Shown: positions 25,440 to 34,092, counted from the first letter of the stretch. The stretch: 64,000 nucleotides of DNA from Chryseobacterium takakiae (GCF_900129385.1 NZ_FQVO01000006.1:124001-188000); one strand, 5' to 3'. Program-made: numbers and translations. Notes: generated from the sequence alone by a model not told the origin.

Positions 25440-26921
25440 TTAAGGACAAGGTATTCCAACAGGCATACCATTACTATCTTCATTTACATTATAAACTGTT
25501 CCATTGGGTTCTACACGTTGTAAGTTTACTTTTCCACCCAGTCCCATATTTTTTAAAGTATCAAAGTATAGTTTTTCGAGTCCTATTTGGTTAAGTTTAG
25601 CTCCATTATTACTCGAATATAATGGATTTTTCAATAGTTTATCCACTTTTTTTTGATAATCTTTTTCAAATTGTTTCATTTGTGCAGGAGTATAAACATA
25701 ACCTCCCAATTCCGCACCTGTTCCTGTATAAGTTATTACATAGTTTATAAATTGCTGATTGCTTGGTGGACAATTACACCATTCCGCTGCAATCATCCCA
25801 AAATAGGCATTTCCAACACCGTCTTGTATACTTTGGGCGGCTGCAAATCCAAATAATGTTTCTATATCTGGTGGAGAAAACATGTGTGTTCCTGTTGCTG
25901 TATGATTATGATAACCTCCGTAACCATCCGTTACATCACTAAAAATAACATGATGAGAAGCATTAACATTTGCTGGAACTATTGTTCCATCTTTTTTCTC
26001 TTTGAAACCAATCTCACCTGCATTTATATTGCTTAGAGTATTTAATGCTTGGGCTTTTACATTATTTATGCCTGTTTTTACATTGGATCTGTTCAGCATT
26101 TTCTTCGTTTTCTCACAAGGGCTGTCCGCTGACAGATATTGATTATAAAACTCTTCCCACGCAGCATTAGGATGGTCCATAAAATATTGTACCGCTTCAT
26201 TGTGAAAATTCAAATTTTCTGTATTATTGGCAGTAGAATAATGGTTGAGGTAGCTCTCTATGATATTCTGGTAAATATCTACATGCTCATTTGCCCATTG
26301 TCGGTACAACGCTCCCGGAAGCTGTTCCCAAAACAGATAGGCTCTCAATGCTCTTACATAACCCGCATCGGTAGAAGGAGGAAGATTGGGATCAAAAACA
26401 TATCCGCTCGGGTCGGTAAGATATACAGCAGAGCCACCCTCTGTAATAGGGTCTACAGGAGGAGGTGGATTGGAAGGGTTTCCGTTATTCTGACCGCCAA
26501 AACCACCGGAGTTGTCTCCGCCACCACTTCCTACACAAACGGTTAAGGTTTCCAGGCAGCTCTCACATTTGTCGCATGCATCCCAACTGGAACCGTTTTT
26601 ACAGTGCCATACACTCACGCTGTAAGAAGCCAGGCAGTCTTCATAATTTGAAGTTTTGGCAAACGCATTTTTGTGAGAGTGCTTTTGGGCAACGGAAGCC
26701 GCTTCGGAGTCGTAAAGAACGTAAGGAGTATCCCCTATTATCCTTATAATAGAATAATGAAGCGTGCCGTCATTTCTCTTGCGGTACACGATATTATAAA
26801 CATCCTGGGGATTACCAAACAAAGAATAGATCCTGAATGAATAGGTAGAAATATCTGCGTTGGCTTTAATACGGTTGATCGTTTCTGTATCAATAAGGAA
26901 CCCCAGAAAGTGTGTCGTCAT
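25440..26921 (-). CDS. JAB/RadC-like motif protein, main part of a frameshifted surface lipoprotein
   Basis: 493 residues. About 1-130 is a beta-rich region with a Cys cluster (WHCKNGSSWDACDKCESCLETLTVC). A Gly/Asn/Pro-rich linker (131-160) and a helical region (180-300) follow. A putative metalloprotease-like motif comes next: Glu303 (GEIGF), His338-x-His340 (GYHNHT), Ser349-x-x-Asp352 (SPPDI). This resembles JAMM/RadC (E...HxH...SxxD), though the H-to-S gap is one residue longer than usual. Residues 448-493 form the tail duplicated at 24109-24255. The frame continues that of the 81-aa lipoprotein start upstream if one G is removed from the G4 at 26901-26904, giving about 564 residues. Toxin role inferred. 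Confidence 0.8.
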   Translation of the reverse strand: MTTHFLGFLIDTETINRIKANADISTYSFRIYSLFGNPQDVYNIVYRKRNDGTLHYSIIRIIGDTPYVLYDSEAASVAQKHSHKNAFAKTSNYEDCLASYSVSVWHCKNGSSWDACDKCESCLETLTVCVGSGGGDNSGGFGGQNNGNPSNPPPPVDPITEGGSAVYLTDPSGYVFDPNLPPSTDAGYVRALRAYLFWEQLPGALYRQWANEHVDIYQNIIESYLNHYSTANNTENLNFHNEAVQYFMDHPNAAWEEFYNQYLSADSPCEKTKKMLNRSNVKTGINNVKAQALNTLSNINAGEIGFKEKKDGTIVPANVNASHHVIFSDVTDGYGGYHNHTATGTHMFSPPDIETLFGFAAAQSIQDGVGNAYFGMIAAEWCNCPPSNQQFINYVITYTGTGAELGGYVYTPAQMKQFEKDYQKKVDKLLKNPLYSSNNGAKLNQIGLEKLYFDTLKNMGLGGKVNLQRVEPNGTVYNVNEDSNGMPVGIPCP

Positions 26922-27135
26922 ACTCTATGCTTTTTTGCGAGATGCTTAGCGGTGAAATCACCTCTCCAACTTTTTGAATCTGTGTTTCTTTTTGGAAAGC
27001 AGCAAAGGAAATAATATCCCGATTTCTATTTGCAGAGGATTCATTTAAAATATCCTGCTCATTCCTACAGGAAAATAAGGAAAGGAACACCGTTACTAAA
27101 AACAGCCATGAAATTTTCTTTCTCATCATTTGCAT
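26890..27135 (-). CDS. Lipoprotein N-terminal fragment (5' part of the frameshifted gene)
   Basis: 81 residues. Signal with lipobox (FLSLFSC, about Cys23) and mature start CRNEQD, whose acidic residues resemble the Bacteroidota lipoprotein export signal for the cell surface. It ends DDTLSGVPY-stop, overlapping the 493-aa frame by 32 bases. Deleting one G of the run at 26901-26904 joins DDTLSG to FLIDTETIN in one frame with no stop. The 493-aa frame has a stop two codons before its ATG and no signal of its own. So this is almost surely one gene split by a single-base insertion or a base-call error. Confidence 0.85.
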   Translation of the reverse strand: MQMMRKKISWLFLVTVFLSLFSCRNEQDILNESSANRNRDIISFAAFQKETQIQKVGEVISPLSISQKSIEYDDTLSGVPY

Positions 27136-27226
27136 TTGTTGTTTTAGTTAATAATTCTTTTTACCTATAGATGCATGTTTTATCCGTAAGGTTGGAAAGG
27201 GATAAAACCAATCTATAGTTGTGCGG

Positions 27227-27234
27227 CAAATCTA
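27227..27234 (-). promoter_or_regulatory. -7 promoter element (TAGATTTG) of the lipoprotein array
   Basis: Minus-strand TAnnTTTG match 91 bases before the lipoprotein start. No clear -33 element. Confidence 0.4.
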
Positions 27235-27420
27235 AAGAAAATATTTCACATGCATCTGAACTAAAGTTGTAAAATCGCCAACAAAAGTTGTATTTAATTG
27301 GTTTTTACTTAATCTGCTTCATTCAAATAAACTCTGTTTATTCTTAATTTTAACATTAAGAAATTTAGTTGATTAAGCTGAAAAAGATAAGAAATCAATA
27401 CATTGATTTTAAATGAAGAT

Positions 27421-27451
27421 CATTAAGAAAAGATATCTTAACTTCTTAATG
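27421..27451. promoter_or_regulatory. Inverted repeat in the divergent region, possible operator
   Basis: Perfect 9-bp arms CATTAAGAA (27421-27429) and TTCTTAATG (27443-27451) around AAGATATCTT. It lies between the minus-strand lipoprotein array and the plus-strand XRE gene, and the surrounding sequence is rich in CTTAAT/ATTAAG. It could be a regulator site; no direct evidence. The rest of 27136-27580 is AT-rich with nothing else seen. Confidence 0.3.
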
Positions 27452-27580
27452 GTTAAAAAAATTATATCAAAAAAAAATCTTAATCTTTATGCTTTTTGCG
27501 TTAAACCTTCGGTTTGTAGTTAATTAAAAGTTTAAAAAAGTTTAATGTAAAAATAGTAAATTAGCTGAAAATTATTTGAT

Positions 27581-27829
27581 ATGTCTTTAGGAACTAAACT
27601 CAGGGAACTGAGAACAGGAAGAAATTTATCGCAGACACAGGTCGCTATGGAGCTTGATGTTTCGCAGACCGCTTATGGTAAGTGGGAGAGTGACCAGTCG
27701 AAACCGGGACTCGATAACCTGCTGAAAATTTCTGAATTTTATGAGACGGATATTTATGATCTGCTGGAAAATAAAGATGGAAATCATAATTTTAATAATA
27801 CATATGATAATTCGTTAATAATGCGGTAA
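27581..27829 (+). CDS. XRE-family helix-turn-helix regulator (truncated by frameshift)
   Basis: 82 residues. The HTH domain spans about 5-62: LRELRTGRNLSQTQVAMELDVSQTAYGKWE with the recognition helix near VSQTAYGKWESDQ. The frame ends at NSLIMR-stop, but another frame continues directly with NNAVKTINYYISEKLVEQYEERIKELQ to 27963. One missing base near 27811 explains both. Flavobacterial regulators of this type normally carry such a C-terminal coiled coil for dimerisation, so this copy is probably impaired. It lies divergent to the lipoprotein array and before the DUF6261-like gene. Confidence 0.82.
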   Translation: MSLGTKLRELRTGRNLSQTQVAMELDVSQTAYGKWESDQSKPGLDNLLKISEFYETDIYDLLENKDGNHNFNNTYDNSLIMR

Positions 27830-27963
27830 AAACTATCAATTATTATATATCAGAAAAGCTTGTAGAGCAATACGAAGAGCGCATCAAAGAACTACAGGAA
27901 AGGAACCAGGAGCTCAAAAACCAGCTTGCCTTCTGGAAAAACCAGGCTGAAAACAGCAAATAA
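27813..27963 (+). pseudogene. Detached coiled-coil C-terminus of the XRE regulator
   Basis: An open frame without start encodes VNNAVKTINYYISEKL, then VEQYEERIKELQERNQELK, NQLAFWKNQAENSK and a stop at 27961-27963, a clear coiled coil. It is in the -1 frame relative to the HTH gene. Fused with it by one inserted base it would give about 127 residues. Confidence 0.75.
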
Positions 27964-27974
27964 TATCTAATCTT

Positions 27975-28142
27975 CCGGAAAGTTTGCCGCACCCTCGCGG
28001 GAAGTTTTCCGGAAATCCGGAAAGCTTCATGCACTCCTGCAACAACTTTTCCGGTAACCCGGAAAGCCTGTTGCACCCCTGCGGCAAACTTTCCGGAAAG
28101 CAGGAAACCTTCTTGCACCTCCGCAACAAGGTTTTCCGATAA
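27975..28142. repeat. 42-bp tandem repeat, four units
   Basis: Imperfect units begin at 27975, 28017, 28059 and 28101, each starting CCGGAAAG-like and containing TTGCACYCCTGC-like sequence and a TTTCCGG end. Unit joints are palindromic (TTTTCCGGAAA). 42 bp equals 14 codons and both strands stay partly open, but no start signal or known protein fits. It is GC-richer than its surroundings and lies between the XRE gene and the DUF6261-like gene. Confidence 0.85.
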
Positions 28143-28165
28143 AAACGCAAATAATGTAAAAAAAT

Positions 28166-28891
28166 ATGAATACAATCGAATTACAATTACTTCGCAATGC
28201 AGAATACCTGCAATACGTAAAAGACTTCTCAGGAATTATCGCCCTGAACAATCCCGCAACCTTACAGATTGATGCCAAGCTTTCCGCCTTCAATACCAAA
28301 ATTTCCGATCTGGAAAACTTGTATAAGAAAGCATTGGCCAACGAGAAAACACAGGATCTCTTGCTGTTGGATGAAAGAAGGGACAATGCCATTAACGGAA
28401 TTTATTATTTTCTTTTGGGGCATTCTTATCATTTCGAAGCAGATAAAAAACAGAAGGCACAATTGCTTCTCGACAATATGGCTCTGTATGGCAGCGGTAT
28501 TGCGCGTTTAAACTATCAGGCAGAAACCGCCACGCTTAACAATCTCATCAGAGATTGGGAAAACAAACCAGAGCTCATCGATGCGGTTGCCTCCTTTAAT
28601 CTTTCTGCATGGATCAATGAGATGAAAACTGCCAATGACCTGTTCAACACAACTTATCTTTCCCGTACCCAGGAATACGGAGATGCCAATCCGGAAACCA
28701 TTAAGTCCAAAAGGGAAGAGGTGAATTCCGCTTACTACGCATTGCGTGACCGGATCGATGCGCTTCATCTCTTGGTGGAAACCCCGCCGTCACCATACGC
28801 AACCGTCATCAAGCAGCTGAATGCGCTTACGGATCAATACAATGTGCTGCTGATGAATAGAAAAGATGTCCCGCCTTTAGAAGGAAAATAA
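28166..28891 (+). CDS. DUF6261-like protein, unknown function
   Basis: A 241-residue, largely helical cytoplasmic protein without signal or membrane segment. It begins MNTIELQLLRNAEYLQYVKDFSGII; LRNAEYLQ and LGHSYHFEADKKQKAQLLL are patterns I associate with the Bacteroidota DUF6261 family. No catalytic motif is visible. It follows the 42-bp repeat array and is ended by a strong hairpin at 28927-28958. Confidence 0.75.
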   Translation: MNTIELQLLRNAEYLQYVKDFSGIIALNNPATLQIDAKLSAFNTKISDLENLYKKALANEKTQDLLLLDERRDNAINGIYYFLLGHSYHFEADKKQKAQLLLDNMALYGSGIARLNYQAETATLNNLIRDWENKPELIDAVASFNLSAWINEMKTANDLFNTTYLSRTQEYGDANPETIKSKREEVNSAYYALRDRIDALHLLVETPPSPYATVIKQLNALTDQYNVLLMNRKDVPPLEGK

Positions 28892-28926
28892 GAACTACCT
28901 TAACCATAAGAAAGTAATTAGCCCAG

Positions 28927-28958
28927 GAAACCCGTCAATACATTGGCGGGTTTCTTTA
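28927..28958 (+). terminator. Terminator after the DUF6261-like gene
   Basis: 12-bp stem 28927-28938 / 28943-28954 (GAAACCCGTCAA and its complement with one G-U), loop TACA. Confidence 0.85.
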
Positions 28959-28992
28959 CACTGTGACAGGAATAAGATTTGTATTACTTTAT

Positions 28993-29000
28993 TAACTTTG
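28993..29000 (+). promoter_or_regulatory. -7 promoter element (TAACTTTG) of rarA
   Basis: TAACTTTG fits TAnnTTTG, 57 bases before the rarA start. Confidence 0.5.
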
Positions 29001-29057
29001 CATTACGTATTAATACCAGTTCACAATATTTAACTTTAACAAATACTTTTACCTACC

Positions 29058-30335
29058 TTGAATCAAAATATTCCATTAGCAGAAAAATTAAGGCCGAAGA
29101 CACTGGAAGATGTTCTCGGGCAGGAACACCTTACCGGCGAGAAGGGAACCATACGGAAGATGCTGCAGAATAATACGCTGAATTCCTTAATCTTCTGGGG
29201 GCCGCCGGGAACAGGAAAAACAACCCTGGCGGAAATTATTTCGGAACAGTCGGGAAGGAAATTCTATAAGCTTTCTGCCGTTTCTTCGGGAGTTAAAGAT
29301 GTTCGCGACGTCATAGAAGATGCTAAAAAACAGAATCTTTTTTCGGGAAAATCTCCGATTTTGTTTATTGATGAAATCCACCGGTTCAACAAATCGCAAC
29401 AGGATTCGCTCTTGCATGCTGTAGAGAAAGGATGGATCGTTCTGATCGGTGCCACCACCGAAAATCCGAGTTTTGAAGTGGTTTCGGCATTGCTTTCAAG
29501 AAGTCAGGTGTATATCCTTAAAGCACTGAGCTATGAAAAACTTGAGGAATTAATCGATATTGCTCTTGAAAGATTTAATACTGATGAAAAGTCGGATTTT
29601 AAGATTATTGAAAAAGAAGCATTGATACAATATTCAGGAGGTGATGCAAGGAAGCTGATCAATTCTGTGGAGCTGGTGCTGAATCAATATAAAGGTTCTG
29701 GCAAGAACGAAATTCAGAACAGTGATGTTCTGGAAGTATTGCAGGAAACGATGGCATTGTATGATAAAAACGGCGAACAGCATTATGATATCATTTCGGC
29801 ATTCATCAAATCGATGCGCGGAAGCGATCCCAACGGAGCAGTATATTGGCTGGCAAGGATGATTGCAGGCGGTGAGGATATTAAATTCATAGCGCGGAGA
29901 ATGCTGATCCTGGCAGCAGAGGATATCGGACTCGCCAATCCTAATGCTTTGATGATGGCCAATACCTGTTTTCAGGCGGTCAATGTGATCGGAAATCCGG
30001 AAGCAAGGATCATCTTAAGTGAAACGGCGGTTTACCTGGCAGTCTCACCCAAGAGCAATTCAACGTATATGGCCATTAATGAAGCATTGGCGCTGGTAAA
30101 GAAAACAGGAAATCTTCCTGTTCCTTTGCATCTGAGAAATGCACCCACCAAGCTGATGAAAGACCTGGACTACGGAAAAGAATACAAGTACGCTCATTCT
30201 TATGAAGGTAATTTTGTAGACCAGGATTTTCTTCCGGAAGAGATTCGGGATGTAACCTTGTATCAGCCGGGCAGCAATGCAACGGAAAAGAAAATCTATG
30301 AAGAACTTAAAAAGAAATGGAACAATAAATATTAA
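29058..30335 (+). CDS. rarA: Replication-associated recombination protein A (AAA+ ATPase)
   Basis: 425 residues, full length for RarA/MgsA. Walker A is GPPGTGKTT (48-56), Walker B LFIDEIHRF, and sensor 1 is the segment LIGATTENPSF. The C-terminal tetramerisation region carries GSDPNGAVYWLARM and AAEDIGLANP. It acts at stalled replication forks with SSB. The start is TTG at 29058; the N-terminus NQNIPLAEKLRPKTLEDVLGQEHL aligns with the family, and no upstream ATG fits. Confidence 0.95.
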   Translation: MNQNIPLAEKLRPKTLEDVLGQEHLTGEKGTIRKMLQNNTLNSLIFWGPPGTGKTTLAEIISEQSGRKFYKLSAVSSGVKDVRDVIEDAKKQNLFSGKSPILFIDEIHRFNKSQQDSLLHAVEKGWIVLIGATTENPSFEVVSALLSRSQVYILKALSYEKLEELIDIALERFNTDEKSDFKIIEKEALIQYSGGDARKLINSVELVLNQYKGSGKNEIQNSDVLEVLQETMALYDKNGEQHYDIISAFIKSMRGSDPNGAVYWLARMIAGGEDIKFIARRMLILAAEDIGLANPNALMMANTCFQAVNVIGNPEARIILSETAVYLAVSPKSNSTYMAINEALALVKKTGNLPVPLHLRNAPTKLMKDLDYGKEYKYAHSYEGNFVDQDFLPEEIRDVTLYQPGSNATEKKIYEELKKKWNNKY

Positions 30336-30355
30336 TGTCAGATTACGGCCAAATA

Positions 30356-30388
30356 AAAAAGGATACTTTGTTTGAGTATCCTTTCTTT
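30356..30388 (+). terminator. Terminator between rarA and the 147-aa gene
   Basis: Stem 30358-30367 / 30375-30384 (AAAGGATACT and complement) with loop TTGTTTG and T-rich end; convergent genes on both sides. Confidence 0.8.
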
Positions 30389-30406
30389 ATATTTTAATTT
30401 TAAAAA

Positions 30407-30850
30407 TTATTTCTTAGCAGCAGTAGTGATAGAAACGGCTTTTGCCCCATGGTTATCTATAACTTCCATTTTATTCAGGATATCACCGAAAACCTTTGTA
30501 TCGCTGTTTTTAAATTCATAGCCATCAATAAATACGGGTGTATCTTTGGCAAGGCCATAATACACATTGAGTTCAGAAAGTGGAATCCTGTCAATCGCTC
30601 CTTCCTCGCTTTTTAATTTGTATACTACCAAACCGTTTGCAGCGATAAAGCTGTATTTTTTAAGATTTTGCGGAAGTTCTGCCGCAGATTTGTAAGTCTG
30701 TGTACTCTGAATAGCATTTTTATGATTGGCAGTAAACATATCTACTGTTCCGACAATATCATCAGCTACTGCAAATTTTGTAGAAGCATTCTTCTGAGCA
30801 AATAACGTGACAGAAGACAATAATAAAAAGGAGTAGAGCAATTTTTTCAT
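30407..30850 (-). CDS. Exported protein of unknown function
   Basis: 147 residues with a signal peptide (MKKLLYSFLLLSSVTLFAQ). The mature protein is small and mixed alpha/beta, with LNVYYGLAKDTPVFIDGYEFKNSD in the middle. No family was recognised. It may be periplasmic. It stands alone before a large membrane protein gene on the same strand, 112 bases away. Confidence 0.72.
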   Translation of the reverse strand: MKKLLYSFLLLSSVTLFAQKNASTKFAVADDIVGTVDMFTANHKNAIQSTQTYKSAAELPQNLKKYSFIAANGLVVYKLKSEEGAIDRIPLSELNVYYGLAKDTPVFIDGYEFKNSDTKVFGDILNKMEVIDNHGAKAVSITTAAKK

Positions 30851-30962
30851 AATGTTTTTGGAATAAGTATCTGTTAAAAACTTGATAAATATAGTTATTT
30901 TTTAGAAAGCGTAAAGAAAATTTTACAATAATTTAATCAAATCATTAAAAATAAACCATTTT

Positions 30963-33176
30963 TCAGTTTGTCTTATCTGTTTCTTGCTTTTTTTCAACCA
31001 TGGTTGCCACTATATTTTTCAGTCGCTGGAACAAAAAAGAGCTGAGCAGCAAAATAATACCGAGAATAATAAATGCAACAATCCTTGAAACATTATCCAT
31101 TTTCCAGACATCATACAAATAAAGCTTGATAATGGTGATGCCCAATAAGGTAAATCCTGCCTTTGCATATTCTCTGGCATCGGTTTTCAACCCTTTATAA
31201 ATAAAAATGCTTGCCAGTATGGCCCAGATAATCGGAAGGTAAAGAAGAACAAAATATTCCTGAAGTTTTTTCATGTCGGCGATATTTTCCGAGCGTATTA
31301 AAAGATAAATATGGTTTGCTTCCATGCTTACAGCGATTACAACAGCGGTTACAAGAAGCCAATAAGAAAGCTTTATTTTAAAAAAAGATGAATGGGGAAT
31401 AATTTTTATTATCATACAGATTAAGGGAAGCAGGTATGTCCCATACATGAAATAAAAGTTTAGGTTAATATTTTTCATCATAATATGGGTGATGATTCCG
31501 GAACCGGCGATGATGGTGTTCAGAATAATCAGGGAGAAAAAGATATACAATAATCCTGTTTCAAGCATTCTTCCGATCTCAAGTTTTCTTCCGAAAAGCA
31601 GAATGATGAAAATAAAATACAGGCTGAAAAGCATTCCGATACTGAAAATAATGATCAGTGGTTCTTCCGAAATGTGATAAATAATTTCTGATAACATCGC
31701 AACATAAAAAACCCCATAACTTACCGCCGAAAACAGGTTTTCAAAAAAGCTGTCTTTTGGTTTCTGTTGCATTCTTTTGAGCAGTCTAAGGTTGATAAAA
31801 ATGGTAAAGACGGTGACCAGGCTCGTTAGAAATACAGGGTTGAAAATAATGCGTAGATCTTTTGCATCCATATATTCAGCCCAGGTTATCACTTGGGCAA
31901 TGATCACCAGGGGGAAGAGGATGTGAAAAAAGCCTCTGAAGATCCGAAGACCGGTCTTTTTCCAGATGAAAAGAAGAAGTGTGGCTTCAATAGCCCAGAC
32001 ACTGGTGATTAAATGAGCGCTGAACTGAAGTGCGAAAGCGATGGTAATAAGACTCACTACAATTCCTGAAAATACCGAATGAGCAGTATCCAATCTTTTC
32101 TCGTTATGTTCTCTGTACAGCAGAATCCCATTGAGTAAAGCAAATCCTGTCGGGAAAAGAATAATAGGATCATATTGTAATTGTTTGAAAATAAACACCG
32201 TCCCGATAATGGCTGTCAAGTTCACCAGAATAAGCATTAGAATATAAGCAGGCAATAATTTCTTTTGCGTGAAATAATTCTGTAATGCAAATGCGTAAAA
32301 AATAATATAACTTATTACATAAAAATATACTGCATTGATTTCTGTCTTTGCAAACGTCCAGTAAAAAAGATAAGTGCTGGTGAAAACAAATGAAATCCAT
32401 CCAATACTTTTCCATTTTTTAAGAAAGGCAATTATAAGCATCCCGACATTGATGACGGAAATATAAGTAAACAGAAACAGATAATTGCTTTGTCCGGTAC
32501 TGATCATCAATGGCGCAAGAAATCCTCCGAACAGCGAAAAAATGATGAGGATTTCACTTTTATAATAATAGGAAAGAAATAGGGAAACCAATGTTACACA
32601 ACATGTAATTGAAAATGCTGCATTCTGCGAAAACAGATGATACTCCCGAAAGGCAATGGTTGTCGTAAAATAGAGTGCGGCAATACCACCCCCTGTGATA
32701 ATGGAAGCGAAAACGGCGTAATTTTTTCTCAGAAAATGCCCGATAGCGATTATTCCCGCACCTACTGCAAAACCTATTGCTGCTCTTGAAATTTCGCCAA
32801 TCCAGTTGTTGTCAATCGCATATTTCACAAAATACCCGATTCCCAGAACCAATGTGAAAATCCCGGCTATCGCCAGTGCATTTTGCTGTAAAAATTCAAA
32901 AACGGGACTTATCTTTATGGCTGGTTCCTCTTCGATATCGTTATTTTCGCAGGGCTTTTCCTCTTTTTCAATAATCTCTTCGGCTGCTGGCAACAGTGGG
33001 TTTTCCGGAAGATTTTTTATTTCCTCTGTGCGGTTTCCGTCTTGTTCTTCCCTGATTTTCAAAATTTCTTTTTCAAGGCTCCTGATCCTTTTATTCAGGC
33101 TGCTGAAAAGAATAATAATGATGATACATAAAATGATGATCAGGATGTACATTTTTTCCGGATTGATGTTATTCAA
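30963..33176 (-). CDS. DUF2339 polytopic membrane protein
   Basis: 737 residues. An N-terminal membrane segment (about 8-26) and an acidic coiled linker with many Glu (40-80) lead to some 20 hydrophobic helices. The region FEFLQQNALAIAGIFTLVLGIGYFVKYAIDNNWIG with the following GFAVGAGIIAIGHFLRKNY is the typical start of the DUF2339 domain. The end TLLGITIIKLYLYDVWKMDNVSRIVAFIILGIILL also fits. Function unknown. Confidence 0.85.
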   Translation of the reverse strand: MNNINPEKMYILIIILCIIIIILFSSLNKRIRSLEKEILKIREEQDGNRTEEIKNLPENPLLPAAEEIIEKEEKPCENNDIEEEPAIKISPVFEFLQQNALAIAGIFTLVLGIGYFVKYAIDNNWIGEISRAAIGFAVGAGIIAIGHFLRKNYAVFASIITGGGIAALYFTTTIAFREYHLFSQNAAFSITCCVTLVSLFLSYYYKSEILIIFSLFGGFLAPLMISTGQSNYLFLFTYISVINVGMLIIAFLKKWKSIGWISFVFTSTYLFYWTFAKTEINAVYFYVISYIIFYAFALQNYFTQKKLLPAYILMLILVNLTAIIGTVFIFKQLQYDPIILFPTGFALLNGILLYREHNEKRLDTAHSVFSGIVVSLITIAFALQFSAHLITSVWAIEATLLLFIWKKTGLRIFRGFFHILFPLVIIAQVITWAEYMDAKDLRIIFNPVFLTSLVTVFTIFINLRLLKRMQQKPKDSFFENLFSAVSYGVFYVAMLSEIIYHISEEPLIIIFSIGMLFSLYFIFIILLFGRKLEIGRMLETGLLYIFFSLIILNTIIAGSGIITHIMMKNINLNFYFMYGTYLLPLICMIIKIIPHSSFFKIKLSYWLLVTAVVIAVSMEANHIYLLIRSENIADMKKLQEYFVLLYLPIIWAILASIFIYKGLKTDAREYAKAGFTLLGITIIKLYLYDVWKMDNVSRIVAFIILGIILLLSSFLFQRLKNIVATMVEKKQETDKTN

Positions 33177-33243
33177 ATATAATCAAATGTTTACAAGCAA
33201 AAGATGATCTGTAATGGTAAATTCTTTTAGATAAACTAAAATT

Positions 33244-34092
33244 TTAACTTTCTAATCCAAACTCTTTGTAATTGCCTAGGAAATAAGTTTCAGCATGCAG
33301 CGCTTTTAATTCTTCCAGAGCATTATGGTGAAGTGCAGATTCCCATTTTCCAACCACGTTGATGAAAAAGAAATAATTACCCAGTCCGGTTTTAAGCGTT
33401 CTCGATTCTATTTTGCTGAGATTCATTTTTCGCCATGCAAATACCGATAATACCTGATGAAGGCCTCCTGCATGATCTTCCGGAAGGGTAACCAGCAATC
33501 CTGATTTTTCACCTAAAACTCTCAGGTTTTCATTTTCATAGCTCTCCGGATCTTTGGAAATAATAATAAACCGTGTATGATTCTGCTCAAAGTCATGGAT
33601 ATTGTGATGGATAATTTTAAGTCCGTACAGATTGGCTGCAAACTGATTGGCAACGGCTGCCAAATTTCTATCCGGATTTTCTGAGACATATCTTGCCGCG
33701 GCGGCAGTTGAAGAAAAGTCCTGCTTTGGAACTTCTTTGAAATGCGTATCCAGAAAATGAAAGCTCTGGGCTAAGGCCTGCGGATGAGAATAAATTTTCT
33801 TAACAGATCCTGAGTGTGAGTCAGGATGTACCATAAGATGATGGGCAATCGGCATTACTGCTTCAGCCAGTATTTTTATTCCGGGTGTTTTGTATAAGTA
33901 ATCCAGTGTCATGGAAACTGTTCCTTCGATAGAATTTTCCAGGGGGACAACGGCTTTTTTCACTTCGCCTTTTTCTACCGCTTTAAAGCAGTCGAGAATG
34001 TTGGGTTGAGGAATAAGCTCTTCTTCCGGGAAGAGCTGAATCGCTGCAAGCTGTGTAAAACTGGCCTCCGGGCCCAAAAATGCAATCTTCAT
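33244..34092 (-). CDS. pheA: Prephenate dehydratase
   Basis: A 282-residue monofunctional enzyme. The catalytic domain starts MKIAFLGPEASFTQLAA and contains VVPLENSIEGTVSMTLDYL and NHTRFIIIS (the TRF motif). The ACT domain near the end carries ESRTLKTGLGNYFFFI, a variant of the ESRP phenylalanine-binding motif, so feedback control by phenylalanine is likely. It converts prephenate to phenylpyruvate. There is no chorismate mutase domain. It lies 11 bases after the thioesterase gene. Confidence 0.94.
   Translation of the reverse strand: MKIAFLGPEASFTQLAAIQLFPEEELIPQPNILDCFKAVEKGEVKKAVVPLENSIEGTVSMTLDYLYKTPGIKILAEAVMPIAHHLMVHPDSHSGSVKKIYSHPQALAQSFHFLDTHFKEVPKQDFSSTAAAARYVSENPDRNLAAVANQFAANLYGLKIIHHNIHDFEQNHTRFIIISKDPESYENENLRVLGEKSGLLVTLPEDHAGGLHQVLSVFAWRKMNLSKIESRTLKTGLGNYFFFINVVGKWESALHHNALEELKALHAETYFLGNYKEFGLES

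Noticed and set aside
27975-28142. CRISPR-like short array
   Set aside because: Units are contiguous 42-bp repeats without spacers, and each unit varies.
27843-28175. Minus-strand protein with 14-residue repeats
   Set aside because: The open frame comes from the 42-bp repeat and runs antisense through the coiled-coil remnant; no start signal or family supports it.
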